From positions 7,343-13,584 of the forward strand of contig PMBY01000349.1 in the NCBI GenBank assembly GCA_003153875.1: a stretch of DNA of 6,242 bases. The letters run 5' to 3'. The notes beneath the pieces are model-generated. The model was not told the origin of the DNA, did no database searches, and saw only the letters and a program-made list of their open reading frames with translations. Made by a program: the position numbers and the translations under genes. Shown here in pieces: positions 1 to 5,845 of the stretch (its first letter is position 1; each line of letters opens with the position of its first letter). This DNA is from Myxococcales bacterium (lineage in GTDB: Bacteria > Myxococcota > Polyangia > Fen-1088).

Positions 1-671
1 TTGCTGATGCTGAAAAGCGCGTCGTAGACCGCTGTTTTGGATCCGGGAGGGTACAGCCACGCGTTGCTAATACCGAATCCATCGATGATCTGCTTCGCCT
101 GCGAGTACCTGACATTGGCTCCGGTATTGGGTGCGAGTGTTCCGCTCGAGCTCGTCCCGCCCGAGCTGGCTGCTCCACCCGTCGTCGTGGTCCCGCTGGT
201 CATCGCTCCAGCCCCGCCCGCAACGCCACCGGTCTTGGAGCCGCCGGCAGCGCCGCCGGTCTTGGATCCGCCTGCGGTGCCGCCGGCTGCAGTCGTGCCT
301 GCGACGCCGGCCGTGCCTGCAGCGCTGGCCGTGCCTGCAGCGCCGGCCGTGCCTGCGGCGCCGGCCATGCCTGCGATGCCGCCGGTTACCACCGTGCCAG
401 CCGAAGAGGGAATGCCGCCTGTGGCCGCGGTCGTTGCGCTGGCGCCTCCTGCCGCGCCTCCTGCGCCGCCCGTGATCGAGGCACCGCCGGTGGCCCCGGC
501 TGCCGACCCGTCAAGCCCCGAACTTGAGCCGGTATCGAGCGGCGTTGTGGCCGCGTCGAGCGTGGACGGGGCAGTGTTGATGCCGGGGCGGGATCCTGGT
601 GGACTACACCCCGCGCCGCTTGCCGCGAAAATGATGATGAATACGGTCTTGGCGGTCGTGCTTCTGGACAT
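1..671 (-). CDS. Secreted lipoprotein with Gly/Ala/Thr linker and start of a GH30-like glycoside hydrolase domain (C-terminus cut by window edge)
   Basis: Open from an ATG at 671 to the left edge with no stop; 223 codons are visible. An in-frame TAG at 692-690 precedes the ATG, so this is the only ATG start; no strong ribosome binding site is seen. Residues 1-22 form a lipoprotein-type signal: basic start (R3, K8), hydrophobic core VFIIIFAA, then GAGC with Cys22. The -3 residue is Gly, so the lipobox is imperfect. Residues about 28-180 are low-complexity Gly/Ala/Thr/Ser, including a tandem AGAAGT-like repeat (about 102-125) and two GGSKTGG units. From about residue 187 a folded domain starts: RYSQAKQIIDGFGISNAW. 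This resembles the opening strand of GH30 enzymes (xylanase/glucanase-type, 'QxIdGFGxsxAW'). The likely role is extracellular polysaccharide hydrolysis by an outer-surface lipoprotein. The catalytic glutamates would lie outside the window, so substrate and activity cannot be judged. The gene reality is firm; the family is a motif-based call. Confidence 0.78.
   Translation of the reverse strand, partial: MSRSTTAKTVFIIIFAASGAGCSPPGSRPGINTAPSTLDAATTPLDTGSSSGLDGSAAGATGGASITGGAGGAAGGASATTAATGGIPSSAGTVVTGGIAGMAGAAGTAGAAGTASAAGTAGVAGTTAAGGTAGGSKTGGAAGGSKTGGVAGGAGAMTSGTTTTGGAASSGGTSSSGTLAPNTGANVRYSQAKQIIDGFGISNAWLYPPGSKTAVYDALFSIS
295..384 (-). repeat. Five tandem 18-bp units encoding AGAAGT-like hexapeptides
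   Basis: Plus-strand units begin at 295, 313, 331, 349 and 367 and read GTGCCTGCAGCGCCGGCC or close variants; the fifth is the most diverged. On the coding (minus) strand each unit encodes six residues of the A-G-A-A-G-T type, within the flexible linker of the lipoprotein. The period is a multiple of three, so copy-number change would keep the reading frame. Confidence 0.85.
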
Positions 672-781
672 GCTGCTTCGATCCCAGACCTAACAAGGAT
701 TCATCAGTTTATCGAGAATTCAATCGACAGGGGAGCCCTGGCACCACTCGCGGGTTGTTCACCGCCGGCCAGGGGTACCAC
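672..781. other. Intergenic gap between the two lipoprotein genes
   Basis: This 110-bp gap lies between the stop of the MopE-motif gene and the start of the GH30-like gene, both on the minus strand. Read on the minus strand it contains a 7-bp inverted repeat (CCCTGGC ... GCCAGGG) with a long loop of about 25 nt and no T-run, so it is a poor intrinsic terminator. An AT-richer stretch at about 695-730 could hold the promoter of the GH30-like gene, but no well-spaced -35/-10 pair was found. Confidence 0.4.
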
Positions 782-3436
782 CTACTTGCACATGCCGTTT
801 TGGCAGGCAGCGGGCGCACTGCACGCGGAGCCGCACGCGCCGCAGTTGGCGCTGTCGTTGCCTAGGTTCGCACAGACTCCGTTGCAGTCGGCCAGGCCGG
901 GCGCACACGACGAGCAGCAGCGGAATCCGGTATCCGGATACGAGAAGTCCTGCGCGAGCGTGGTGGCCATGAAGCTGCAACCCAAGCCGACGGAGTAGCT
1001 GTCGAAGGCACCCCCTCGTACGGTGTACACCTTGCGCCCATCGACCAATGTGCCGCGCAGATCGTTGGTCCATTCGGCCAGATTGCCGCTCATGTCGAAG
1101 ACCGCCGCGCCAGCGTCGCTGGGGTCGAGAGCCCCGGACGTGGTGCACTGGCTGAACGAGCCCACGGTCGCCACAGCGTTGTGGTTTGCTTCGGCGCCGT
1201 TGCACAGAGTCGCATCGTAGCTGGCAGCGTAGGGATAGCAGCCGCTGGTGCAGGTCTTGCCCAGCGTGCAGGCAAAACCCCATTCGTCGGTGATCACGGT
1301 GGCATTGCTGCGCGTGACCTGGCACAGGCGCATGCCGGCGGCCCGGCAAGCGGCGTCGGCCGCCGTCCAGGTCACTGAACTCCAGGGCAGGACGCCGGTT
1401 CCGGTTGCACTGCTTGGGCGCGAGCAGGCGCGCGCGGAGGAAGATCCCGCGGAGGTCGCGTTGGCGTCGACGCGGCTGGCTTCATAGCTGTAGATGTAGT
1501 AACCGCCACCTGGAGCATCGATCGCCGCGACGTGGACCACGGCATCGCGCACGCCCTTGCACTCTTGCCCCGCGCACTTTGCGAGTCCCAGTCCCGACGG
1601 GTTGTCCCAGCTTTCGTCTATGAGCCCGTCGCAGTCGTTGTCCTTGCCGTCGCAGATCTCGTCGGTCGGTGTGGCGGTTGCCGAGCCGGAGAGATCACAG
1701 GACGGGGCCAAAGTCTTGTCGGCTTGGCACTTCATGGTTCCAACGCGGCGGCATTCACCCAGGCCTGTGTTGTCGCTACACGGATTGCCGAGGACGTTGG
1801 ACGCGAACTCGTCCACCGCGCCATCGCAGTCGTTGTCGAGCCCGTCGCACCATGATTCCTGCGCCACAAGCTGGCTGGGGCCGGCAAGCTGCACAGTAGC
1901 CGGGTAGTTGCAGATCCAGCTCGGCGTGCTGGCGCCAGATGGCGTGACACACACCGGGAAACTGGCGTCACCAGGGAAGTGCGCCGACCCGCCCGGGCCC
2001 TTGCCACATTCCCCGGTCTGCCGACAGAAGTTGACCGTGGGCTGGATCAGGCCGGGGTCGTCTCCATCCGTGAGCCCGTTGCAGTCGTTGTCCTTCCCGT
2101 CACAAACTTCGGGTCCATCGGGCGTGCAGGCGTATGCGCAGCCGTTGCTGTGGTCGGCATCTGCCCAGCCGTCCTGGCAAGGGCCCATCTGACACTGACC
2201 ATTGCGACATAGCCCCGTCGCGTGGGTATAGGTGCAAGCGTGATCGCAACCGCCGCAGTGTCGTGGATCCGTCTGGAAATCGAAGTCTTCGTCGACCGAG
2301 CCATCGCAGTCGTTGTCTTCGCCATCACAGACTTCCAGCTGCGGCGTCACCGCGCCCTGACAGACCAAAGCCCCAGCCGTGCACACCCAGGCGCCCAGCC
2401 GGCACTGACCGGTGCAGGTTCCGGTCTGCAGGCTGCAGCCGTCAGCCCCCGTCGGGTAGCAGGGCTTGCCCAGGTTGGGATCGCTCTCGTCGATGAGTCC
2501 GTTGCAGTCGTTGTCGCGTCCGTCGCAGACTTCCTGGCTGGGTTGTCCTGCGCCCACGCATATGCGCGCACCGGCGATGCAGGTGAGAACACCCGGCTGG
2601 CACCCACCCCCAGCGCAGGATTGACCCACGTCTGTCGCTCCCTCGTCGATGGTGCCATCGCAGTCGTTGTCCTTGCCGTCGCAGATCTCAATGCCGCTGT
2701 TGCTCGGCGTACAGGCATACTCGCACCCGTTCTCAGCTTTGCCGTCGAGATCGAAGTAGCCAGGCAGGCAGTCGGACACGCATTGGCCCTTTTCGCAGCG
2801 ACCGCTGGCGTGGGCGGCGCTGCACAGATTGCCGCATTGGCCGCAGTTGGCTGCGTCGTTCTGCAAGTTGAAGCCTTCGTCAATCTGGCCGTTGCAGTTG
2901 TTGTCCGCACCGTCGCAGATCTCCACACCGCCGTTGCTCTCCAGACATTCGCAGCCATTCTCCGACTTTGTATCGAGGTCCACATATCCCGGATTGCAGG
3001 TGCCCACCCTGCACAGGCCGGCCAGGCAGACCGCTTGGGCGTGGGGAATTTCGCAGATGGCCCCGCATGCTCCGCAGTTCTGTGGGTCAGTCTGGAGAGT
3101 GGCGCCATTGCACAGCCCCCCATCAGGCGAGGTCCCGCGATCTGCATCAGAACCCGACCCGCCATCAGCGGAGCCACCCGCGCCTCCGGTGCCGAGCGAA
3201 ATGATGGCTCCGCTCTTGGCGTCCACGCTGGCCGACCCGATGATTCGAGCCATATCGACGCTGCGCTGCTGGCAGGCGCCCAGAGCCAGCGCGAGGGCCA
3301 ATGCGTAGCCGATATCTGTCCGGACCACAGCGCCCGCCGTTGCCAACCGCCACCGCGAGTGTCTGGGCCCAAGCAGCTGCGCAGGCGAGGCGGCGCTACG
3401 GTCCTGATCTATGACACAACGCATAGTCGCTTCCAT
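782..3436 (-). CDS. Large Cys-rich lipoprotein: seven MopE-type metal-binding motifs plus FGE-sulfatase-like domain
   Basis: 884 codons, TAG stop at 784-782. Lipobox LGAC with Cys55 follows the hydrophobic run GYALALALALGA. Residues 80-105 are a Gly/Ser/Asp linker. Seven copies of CDGxDNDCxGxxDE (Pfam 'Cu-binding_MopE' type) start at residues 174, 252, 304, 370, 445, 530 and 595. Three NCGxCG-type cysteine modules, resembling Stig1-type repeats, lie at about 120-164, 197-242 and 393-437, with a fourth, partial one at 864-883. Residues about 634-842 form an FGE-sulfatase/SUMF1-like domain, with YYIYSYEASR, VFDMSGNLAEWTND, VRGGAF and TGFRCC. It is probably exported and anchored to a membrane, binding Ca or Cu; the ligand is unknown. 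The start is uncertain: ATG at 3436 gives the longest frame, ATG at 3424 has GGA 7 nt upstream, and GTG at 3328 would give an ordinary 18-residue signal peptide. The FGE-like part lacks the second cysteine of the catalytic pair, so formylglycine-generating activity is doubtful. Confidence 0.9.
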   Translation of the reverse strand: MEATMRCVIDQDRSAASPAQLLGPRHSRWRLATAGAVVRTDIGYALALALALGACQQRSVDMARIIGSASVDAKSGAIISLGTGGAGGSADGGSGSDADRGTSPDGGLCNGATLQTDPQNCGACGAICEIPHAQAVCLAGLCRVGTCNPGYVDLDTKSENGCECLESNGGVEICDGADNNCNGQIDEGFNLQNDAANCGQCGNLCSAAHASGRCEKGQCVSDCLPGYFDLDGKAENGCEYACTPSNSGIEICDGKDNDCDGTIDEGATDVGQSCAGGGCQPGVLTCIAGARICVGAGQPSQEVCDGRDNDCNGLIDESDPNLGKPCYPTGADGCSLQTGTCTGQCRLGAWVCTAGALVCQGAVTPQLEVCDGEDNDCDGSVDEDFDFQTDPRHCGGCDHACTYTHATGLCRNGQCQMGPCQDGWADADHSNGCAYACTPDGPEVCDGKDNDCNGLTDGDDPGLIQPTVNFCRQTGECGKGPGGSAHFPGDASFPVCVTPSGASTPSWICNYPATVQLAGPSQLVAQESWCDGLDNDCDGAVDEFASNVLGNPCSDNTGLGECRRVGTMKCQADKTLAPSCDLSGSATATPTDEICDGKDNDCDGLIDESWDNPSGLGLAKCAGQECKGVRDAVVHVAAIDAPGGGYYIYSYEASRVDANATSAGSSSARACSRPSSATGTGVLPWSSVTWTAADAACRAAGMRLCQVTRSNATVITDEWGFACTLGKTCTSGCYPYAASYDATLCNGAEANHNAVATVGSFSQCTTSGALDPSDAGAAVFDMSGNLAEWTNDLRGTLVDGRKVYTVRGGAFDSYSVGLGCSFMATTLAQDFSYPDTGFRCCSSCAPGLADCNGVCANLGNDSANCGACGSACSAPAACQNGMCK
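911..1537 (-). other. FGE-sulfatase-like domain within the MopE-motif protein
   Basis: This covers residues about 634-842 of the large lipoprotein. It shows the family landmarks in order: YYIYSYEASR near the start, an A-x-x-x-C-R-x-x-G-x-R-L-C helix (about 693-705), DMSGNLAEWTND (781-792), VRGGAF (806-811) and TGFRCC (836-841). In true FGE enzymes two cysteines five residues apart bind copper and catalyse cysteine-to-formylglycine oxidation. The matching region here has Cys820 but Thr825. The domain may be a binding or structural version, or may belong to the wider EgtB/PvdO-like group. Confidence 0.75.
1613..2917 (-). repeat. Seven dispersed copies of a 42-bp coding repeat (CDGxDNDCxGxxDE)
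   Basis: Copies lie at 2876-2917, 2642-2683, 2486-2527, 2288-2329, 2063-2104, 1808-1849 and 1613-1654. On the plus strand each shows the recognisable core GCAGT(C/T)GTTGTC followed by a CGCAG(A/T)-like part. Spacing between successive starts is 52-85 residues. The repeats are part of the MopE-motif lipoprotein and each probably binds one metal ion through its aspartates and cysteines. Confidence 0.88.
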
Positions 3437-3445
3437 AGAGAGCCT

Positions 3446-3475
3446 AGTGTACCGTCTCTCGGCAGGGACCGTAAA
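3446..3475 (-). promoter_or_regulatory. Candidate promoter of the MopE-motif lipoprotein gene
   Basis: On the minus strand TTTACG (3475-3470) and TACACT (3451-3446) are separated by 18 bp; each matches four of six bases of the sigma-70 consensus. The start of transcription would fall near 3439, giving almost no leader before the ATG at 3436 and about 14 nt before the ATG at 3424, which has a GGA upstream. This would favour the 3424 start. It is a pattern match only. Confidence 0.3.
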
Positions 3476-3498
3476 AACCTAGAGGGGTCCGCTCCCTC
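3473..3498 (-). terminator. Weak candidate intrinsic terminator after the GGDEF gene
   Basis: On the minus strand, 10 bp after the GGDEF stop codon, GAGGG (3498-3494) pairs with CCCTC (3486-3482) across a 7-nt loop. A run of five T (3477-3473) follows after 4 nt. The stem is only 5 bp and the T-run is displaced, so termination would be partial at best. The T-run overlaps the candidate -35 of the next gene. Confidence 0.28.
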
Positions 3499-3507
3499 GT
3501 CCGATCG

Positions 3508-4197
3508 TCATGTCCGAACAGCCGTGCGCAGCGTCCGAGTCAGGGCTGGGCTCTCCAACGCCGTCTTCTGGCGGCGCTTGTCCAGGTACATTTCGTCGTC
3601 AGCTACGTGCACGAGCTCGTCGCAGGTGGTGCCATCCTTGGGATAGTTGGCGAACCCAAAGCTGAGGCCGATGGAGAACGAAGCGCCGGTGCGGGCCTCG
3701 GAGAGCGCTGCCCGCAGTCGCGTGAGCAGCGGTGCGGATCCGGTCGCCCCGATCTCGGGGAAGAGCACCGCGAACTCATCGCCCCCGACACGGCAAAGCA
3801 CATCGTGGGTACGCAGCAAACGTTCGAGAAACTCGGCCACCCAGCGCAGAACGAGATCTCCTTCTGCGTGGCCGTGGGCGTCATTGATGGCCTTGAGATC
3901 ATTGACGTCGACCATCATGATGCCGAAATGGCGCCGAGGCTGGCGACGCGCGCGGCTCAGCTCCTCAGTGAGACGCTCGGTGAAGTACCGGCGGTTCCAC
4001 AATCCGGTGAGCTCGTCGCGGTAGGCGAGGGTGCGATACGCCTCCAACCTGGTGAGTTCGTGGCGCAGATCGGCATTTTCCCGCAGCAAGTCCTTTACGC
4101 TTGGCGGTGTAGCTCGAATCGGATCCTTGCGTCCCACGATGGATCTTGTAGCAAAAAGGTCGATGGCGCGCCAACGCACCCCCGTATAATCCATCAT
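3508..4197 (-). CDS. GGDEF-domain diguanylate cyclase
   Basis: 229 codons. It makes cyclic di-GMP from two GTP in the cytoplasm. The GGDEF domain spans about residues 58-210. It has DELTGLWNRR at 61-70, DVNDLKAINDAHGH at 97-110 (metal and guanine binding), the intact active site GGDEF at 138-142, and ADDEMYLDKRR near 199-209. RTHD at 129-132, five residues before GGDEF, is a complete RxxD inhibitory site, so product inhibition is expected. A short charged helix (about 35-57) precedes the domain and may dimerise it. No sensory, receiver or membrane segment is seen, so the input signal is unknown. The ATG at 4197 was chosen because AAGGGA lies 9 nt upstream; a second ATG follows at once, and a GTG at codon 21 is a weaker alternative. 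It diverges from the HAD gene with start codons 6 bp apart. Confidence 0.95.
   Translation of the reverse strand: MMDYTGVRWRAIDLFATRSIVGRKDPIRATPPSVKDLLRENADLRHELTRLEAYRTLAYRDELTGLWNRRYFTERLTEELSRARRQPRRHFGIMMVDVNDLKAINDAHGHAEGDLVLRWVAEFLERLLRTHDVLCRVGGDEFAVLFPEIGATGSAPLLTRLRAALSEARTGASFSIGLSFGFANYPKDGTTCDELVHVADDEMYLDKRRQKTALESPALTRTLRTAVRT
4185..4190 (+). promoter_or_regulatory. Perfect -10 box (TATAAT) for the HAD-mvaB operon
   Basis: TATAAT lies 13 bp upstream of the HAD ATG at 4204. The expected transcription start, about 7 nt further on, is near 4197, giving a leader of roughly 6 nt. No good -35 (TTGACA-like) is seen 16-18 bp upstream; TCGATG at 4160-4165 is the best at a 19-bp spacing. 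The box overlaps codons 3-5 of the divergent GGDEF gene. Confidence 0.45.
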
Positions 4198-4203
4198 GGA
4201 AAT

Positions 4204-4887
4204 ATGTCCCTTCGCGCTGCAGTCCTCTTCGATCTAGACGGAACCCTGGTTGACACCGAGCGCGACAACGTGGAGTCGGTCGTCTTGGCCCTACAGCGTT
4301 GGCATATTGCGCTTGACGGCGTTGAGCGTCATTTCGTGGTTGGCCATTCCTGGAATGAGATCTACGCCATGCTTCTCCGCAACCATGGGCTGCAGGTGGG
4401 CATGGACGAGGTCATCGCGCGAGCGGTGGAGGAGAAACGCCAGCTCCTCGCGTACAAGGGATACCAGCCCCTGCCGGGGGCGCGTGAGGCGGTCAAGCGT
4501 CTCGGCCGCCGCGCGGATTTGGCCGTGGTCTCGGGTGCCAGCCGAGTTGAAGTGCATGAGGCCGTCGACGGGCTCGGGATGCTGCGCGATTTTCGGGTCT
4601 TGCTCGGGGCCGAGGACTATCGCAAAGGCAAACCCGACCCTGAGCCGTATCTGACCGCGATGCGGCTGCTCGCGGTGCCGCCAGCCGCCTGCATTGTCGT
4701 GGAGGACGCGGAGCCGGGCATTCTGGCGGGACGGGCTGCGGGCGCTCACGTGATAGCAGTTAGGGCAGCCAACTATCTCGGATATGACCAGTCGGCGGCG
4801 GATGTGGTCCTCGACACGCTCGACGACCTGACCGACGAGCTGTTCGATCGGTTGCTGGCACAGACGGCATCGATCGCACTCGGCTAG
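4204..4887 (+). CDS. HAD-superfamily phosphatase (beta-phosphoglucomutase/phosphoglycolate-phosphatase-like)
   Basis: 227 residues, the usual size for HAD subfamily IA. It is a cytoplasmic phosphomonoesterase or phosphomutase acting through a phospho-aspartate. Motif I is FDLDGTLVDTE, with nucleophile Asp10 and acid/base Asp12. Motif II is VVSGAS with Ser110, motif III is GKPDPEPY with Lys143, and motif IV is VVEDAEPGILAGRAAG with Glu167-Asp168. The helical cap lies at about residues 17-90. All catalytic residues are present, so an active enzyme is expected. Substrate cannot be read from sequence; sugar phosphates or 2-phosphoglycolate are typical for relatives. The ATG at 4204 was chosen because FDLDGT then sits at the normal distance from the N-terminus. 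The frame stays open far upstream, but that part is antisense to the GGDEF gene. Only a close GGA (3 nt before the ATG) is available as a ribosome binding site. mvaB follows after 10 bp. Confidence 0.93.
   Translation: MSLRAAVLFDLDGTLVDTERDNVESVVLALQRWHIALDGVERHFVVGHSWNEIYAMLLRNHGLQVGMDEVIARAVEEKRQLLAYKGYQPLPGAREAVKRLGRRADLAVVSGASRVEVHEAVDGLGMLRDFRVLLGAEDYRKGKPDPEPYLTAMRLLAVPPAACIVVEDAEPGILAGRAAGAHVIAVRAANYLGYDQSAADVVLDTLDDLTDELFDRLLAQTASIALG
4207..4212 (-). promoter_or_regulatory. Ribosome binding site AAGGGA for the GGDEF gene
   Basis: AAGGGA on the minus strand lies 9 nt before the ATG at 4197. It coincides with codons 2-3 (TCC CTT) of the divergent HAD gene, so the GGDEF transcript must begin inside the HAD coding region if this site is used. 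Confidence 0.5.
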
Positions 4888-4897
4888 TGGTGTCGCC

Positions 4898-5833
4898 GTG
4901 TTCGATCATTTGCCTGCCGACGTCACCCTTTTCGAAGTGGGGCCCCGCGATGGCCTGCAGAACGAAAACCGCCTGGTGGCGACGACCGACAAGATCGCGC
5001 TCATCGACGCGCTGTCGGGCTGTGGTCTGCGCGCCATCGAGATCACGAGTTTCGTCAACCCGCAGTGGGTCCCGCAACTGGCTGATGCGGGTGATGTCGC
5101 GCGGCGGGTTGTCCGCCGCCCTGGGATCATCTACTCGGCATTGGTGCCCAATCCACAGGGCCTGGCCGTGGCGCAGGCGGCGGCGATGCCAGAGATCGCC
5201 GTGTTTGTTTCGGCATCGGAAAGTCACAATCGCAGGAACGTGAACAAGAGCATCGCGGACACCTTGCGGGTTCTTGCGGAGGTCGTCCCAAGCGCTCGCC
5301 AGGCCGGCATGCGCGTGCGCGGCTATGTTTCGACCGTGTACGGCTGCCCCTACGAGGGCGCGGTCGACGCTGCCAAGGCGGTAACGTTGGTGGCTGCTCT
5401 GCGCGCTTCGGGCTGCTACCAGGTGTCTCTGGGCGACACCATCGGCGTGGCCAACCCGCGCCAGGTGCGCGACGTTCTCGCCTTGGTCCTGGCCGAGACG
5501 CCTCGCGAGGCCGTGGCCGTACACTTTCACGACACACGCGGCACCGCGCTGGCCAACATCCTGGTCGCGTTGGAAATGGGGATCACCACCATCGACACGG
5601 CCCTGGGCGGGCTGGGTGGCTGCCCGTTTGCGCCAGGTGCATCAGGCAACGTGGCCACGGAGGACGTTGTGAATATGGTGGAGGGAATGGGAGTGAAGAC
5701 CGGAGTCCATCTCGACAAGCTCATCGATTGTTCGCGCCTGGCGGCCAGCCTGGTGGGGCACGAGATGCCGTCTCGCTACTATCGCGCGGCCATTGGCTCG
5801 CGCCTTCACGCCGGCGGGGGAAATAGAGCATAG
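4898..5833 (+). CDS. mvaB: Hydroxymethylglutaryl-CoA lyase
   Basis: 311 residues, full length for the family. It cleaves (S)-HMG-CoA to acetoacetate and acetyl-CoA, the last step of leucine degradation, and is a divalent-metal-dependent TIM-barrel enzyme of the cytoplasm. Landmarks in order are EVGPRDGLQNE (13-23; Arg17 and Asp18 match the catalytic Arg41/Asp42 of human HMGCL), TSFVNPQWVPQLAD (50-63), GCPYEG (149-154), SLGDTIGVANP (177-187), VHFHDTRG (208-215; metal ligands His209 and His211) and GGLGGCPFAPGASGN (237-251; catalytic-loop Cys242 and Asn251), followed by ATED. Related DRE-TIM enzymes such as homocitrate synthase lack this cysteine loop. The start is GTG at 4898, with a weak GGTG upstream; no earlier in-frame start follows the HAD stop. 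It sits 10 bp after the HAD gene, so it is probably co-transcribed. The name liuE would apply in a leucine-utilisation cluster, which is not visible here. Confidence 0.96.
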   Translation: MFDHLPADVTLFEVGPRDGLQNENRLVATTDKIALIDALSGCGLRAIEITSFVNPQWVPQLADAGDVARRVVRRPGIIYSALVPNPQGLAVAQAAAMPEIAVFVSASESHNRRNVNKSIADTLRVLAEVVPSARQAGMRVRGYVSTVYGCPYEGAVDAAKAVTLVAALRASGCYQVSLGDTIGVANPRQVRDVLALVLAETPREAVAVHFHDTRGTALANILVALEMGITTIDTALGGLGGCPFAPGASGNVATEDVVNMVEGMGVKTGVHLDKLIDCSRLAASLVGHEMPSRYYRAAIGSRLHAGGGNRA

Positions 5834-5845
5834 GCGGCGTCCAAT

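Noticed and set aside
37..693. Plus-strand open frame of 218 codons rich in Pro, Ala and Val
   Set aside because: It is antisense to the Gly/Ala/Thr linker of the lipoprotein; the minus strand has a signal peptide and a GH30-like start.
739..779. Inverted repeat CCCTGGC/GCCAGGG as terminator of the MopE-motif gene
   Set aside because: The loop is about 25 nt and no T-run follows, so it does not meet intrinsic terminator criteria.
759..1349. Minus-strand open frame of 196 codons in another frame within the FGE-like domain
   Set aside because: Arg/Gln/Leu-rich composition with no motif; it is a shadow of the MopE-motif gene.
1613..2917. Possible CRISPR-like array because of regularly recurring GCAGTCGTTGTC
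   Set aside because: The repeats are imperfect, irregularly spaced (about 156-255 bp) and encode the MopE motifs in frame.
2222..3646. Plus-strand open frame of 474 codons opposite the MopE-motif gene
   Set aside because: Its repeated AIAVVVxAVAD stretches are the antisense reading of the CDGxDNDCDG repeats. High GC at third codon positions keeps antisense frames open. It has no recognisable domain, while the minus strand encodes clear families.
3607..4203. N-terminal extension of the HAD phosphatase frame
   Set aside because: The frame is open upstream only because it is antisense to the GGDEF gene. The HAD fold begins right after the ATG at 4204.
4760..5530. Minus-strand open frame of 256 codons opposite mvaB
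   Set aside because: It is a shadow frame; the plus strand carries every HMG-CoA lyase signature in order.
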